From: Arthrobacter sp. 260
GTDB taxonomy: Bacteria > Actinomycetota > Actinomycetes > Actinomycetales > Micrococcaceae
Length of the DNA: 48,980 nucleotides
Assembly: GCF_013116745.1 (NCBI RefSeq)
Contig: NZ_JABFOE010000020.1
Span: 1-48,980, forward strand
Reading direction: 5' to 3'
Positions 48,980-48,980 of the stretch are shown here, in pieces. Numbering within the stretch: the stretch's first letter is position 1; the number at the start of each line of letters is the position of its first letter. Under the pieces are notes generated by a model. The model saw nothing but the letters and a program-made list of their open reading frames with translations. It was not told where the DNA came from and searched no databases. The translations under genes were made by a program, and so were the position numbers.

Positions 48980-48980
48980 A
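48926..48980. repeat. 55-bp exact inverted terminal match (right copy)
   Basis: Reverse complement of bases 1-55; see the left copy for interpretation. Confidence 0.9.

Noticed and set aside
1..48980. Circular plasmid closure from the end match
   Set aside because: The ends match in inverted, not direct, orientation, so they do not show circularity.

Overview
This is a gene-dense accessory region from a high-GC Gram-positive bacterium, most likely an actinobacterium of the Micrococcales (Arthrobacter, Glutamicibacter or Brevibacterium type). The evidence is actinobacterial protein families (CmtR-type ArsR, caa3-type CtaG, DUF3093, DUF3105, DUF305, DtxR with a C-terminal FeoA-like domain), frequent GTG and TTG starts, many 4-base ATGA/GTGA gene overlaps and several probable leaderless promoters. 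NrdH-like and SSB genes at the left, helicase-associated, IS30 and nuclease genes at the right, and the absence of housekeeping or rRNA/tRNA genes suggest a plasmid or integrated island. No replication initiator, partition gene, tRNA or CRISPR was found. The first and last 55 bases are exact reverse complements, so the window looks like a whole contig bounded by the same repeat on both sides.

Layout. 0-1.3 kb: partial NrdH-like redoxin, SSB and a small helix-turn-helix protein. 1.5-4.2 kb: DsbA-like protein, an M23 peptidase under a c-di-AMP (ydaO-type) riboswitch and an unknown membrane protein. 4.3-15 kb: metal and redox cluster with CDF exporter/CmtR-like sensor, CtaG, a DsbA-like paralogue that lost one cysteine, CopC, YcnI, VKOR, CcdA, TlpA, and an arsR-cadA-lspA operon. 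15.1-17.5 kb: Xre/RES toxin-antitoxin pair and an ACR3-like transporter. 17.5-23.1 kb: nuclease-rich, defence-like block with an Mrr-like gene interrupted by one in-frame TAG and carrying a perfect 9-bp x 7 repeat, a winged-helix/PD-(D/E)xK protein, a two-gene module of a Ser/Thr kinase and an unrecognised TIM-barrel-like protein, a GIY-YIG protein and a serine recombinase whose start lies in a 25-bp tandem duplication. 23.4-27.5 kb: small unknown proteins and an NmtR-like sensor with an MFS exporter. 27.6-34.6 kb: CsoR-box-controlled copper operon, csoR, and a LysM-NlpC/P60 hydrolase under a second c-di-AMP riboswitch. 34.8-39.6 kb: a frameshifted gene, a CHRD-like surface protein, Mn uptake (mntH) with its MntR box and DtxR-family regulator, and DUF3093. 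39.9-42.7 kb: three-gene flavin electron-transfer operon. 42.9-44.3 kb: DUF305/DUF3105 operon with a CsoR box. 44.9-49 kb: complete IS30 element, helicase-associated protein, a decayed copy of its 5' end and a DUF1016-type nuclease.

How it works together. Metal sensors (CmtR-like, CadC/CmtR-like, NmtR-like, CsoR, MntR) sit beside exporters or importers of Cd/Pb/Zn, Cu, Ni/Co and Mn. Envelope thiol-redox proteins (VKOR, DsbA-like, CcdA, TlpA), copper-binding envelope proteins and CtaG suggest protection and assembly of copper and disulfide proteins outside the membrane. Three copies of a Xer/dif-like motif in one orientation flank the defence-to-copper block and the DUF1016 gene and may mark exchangeable cassettes. 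The best candidate for an undescribed system is the kinase/TIM-barrel pair in the nuclease-rich block.
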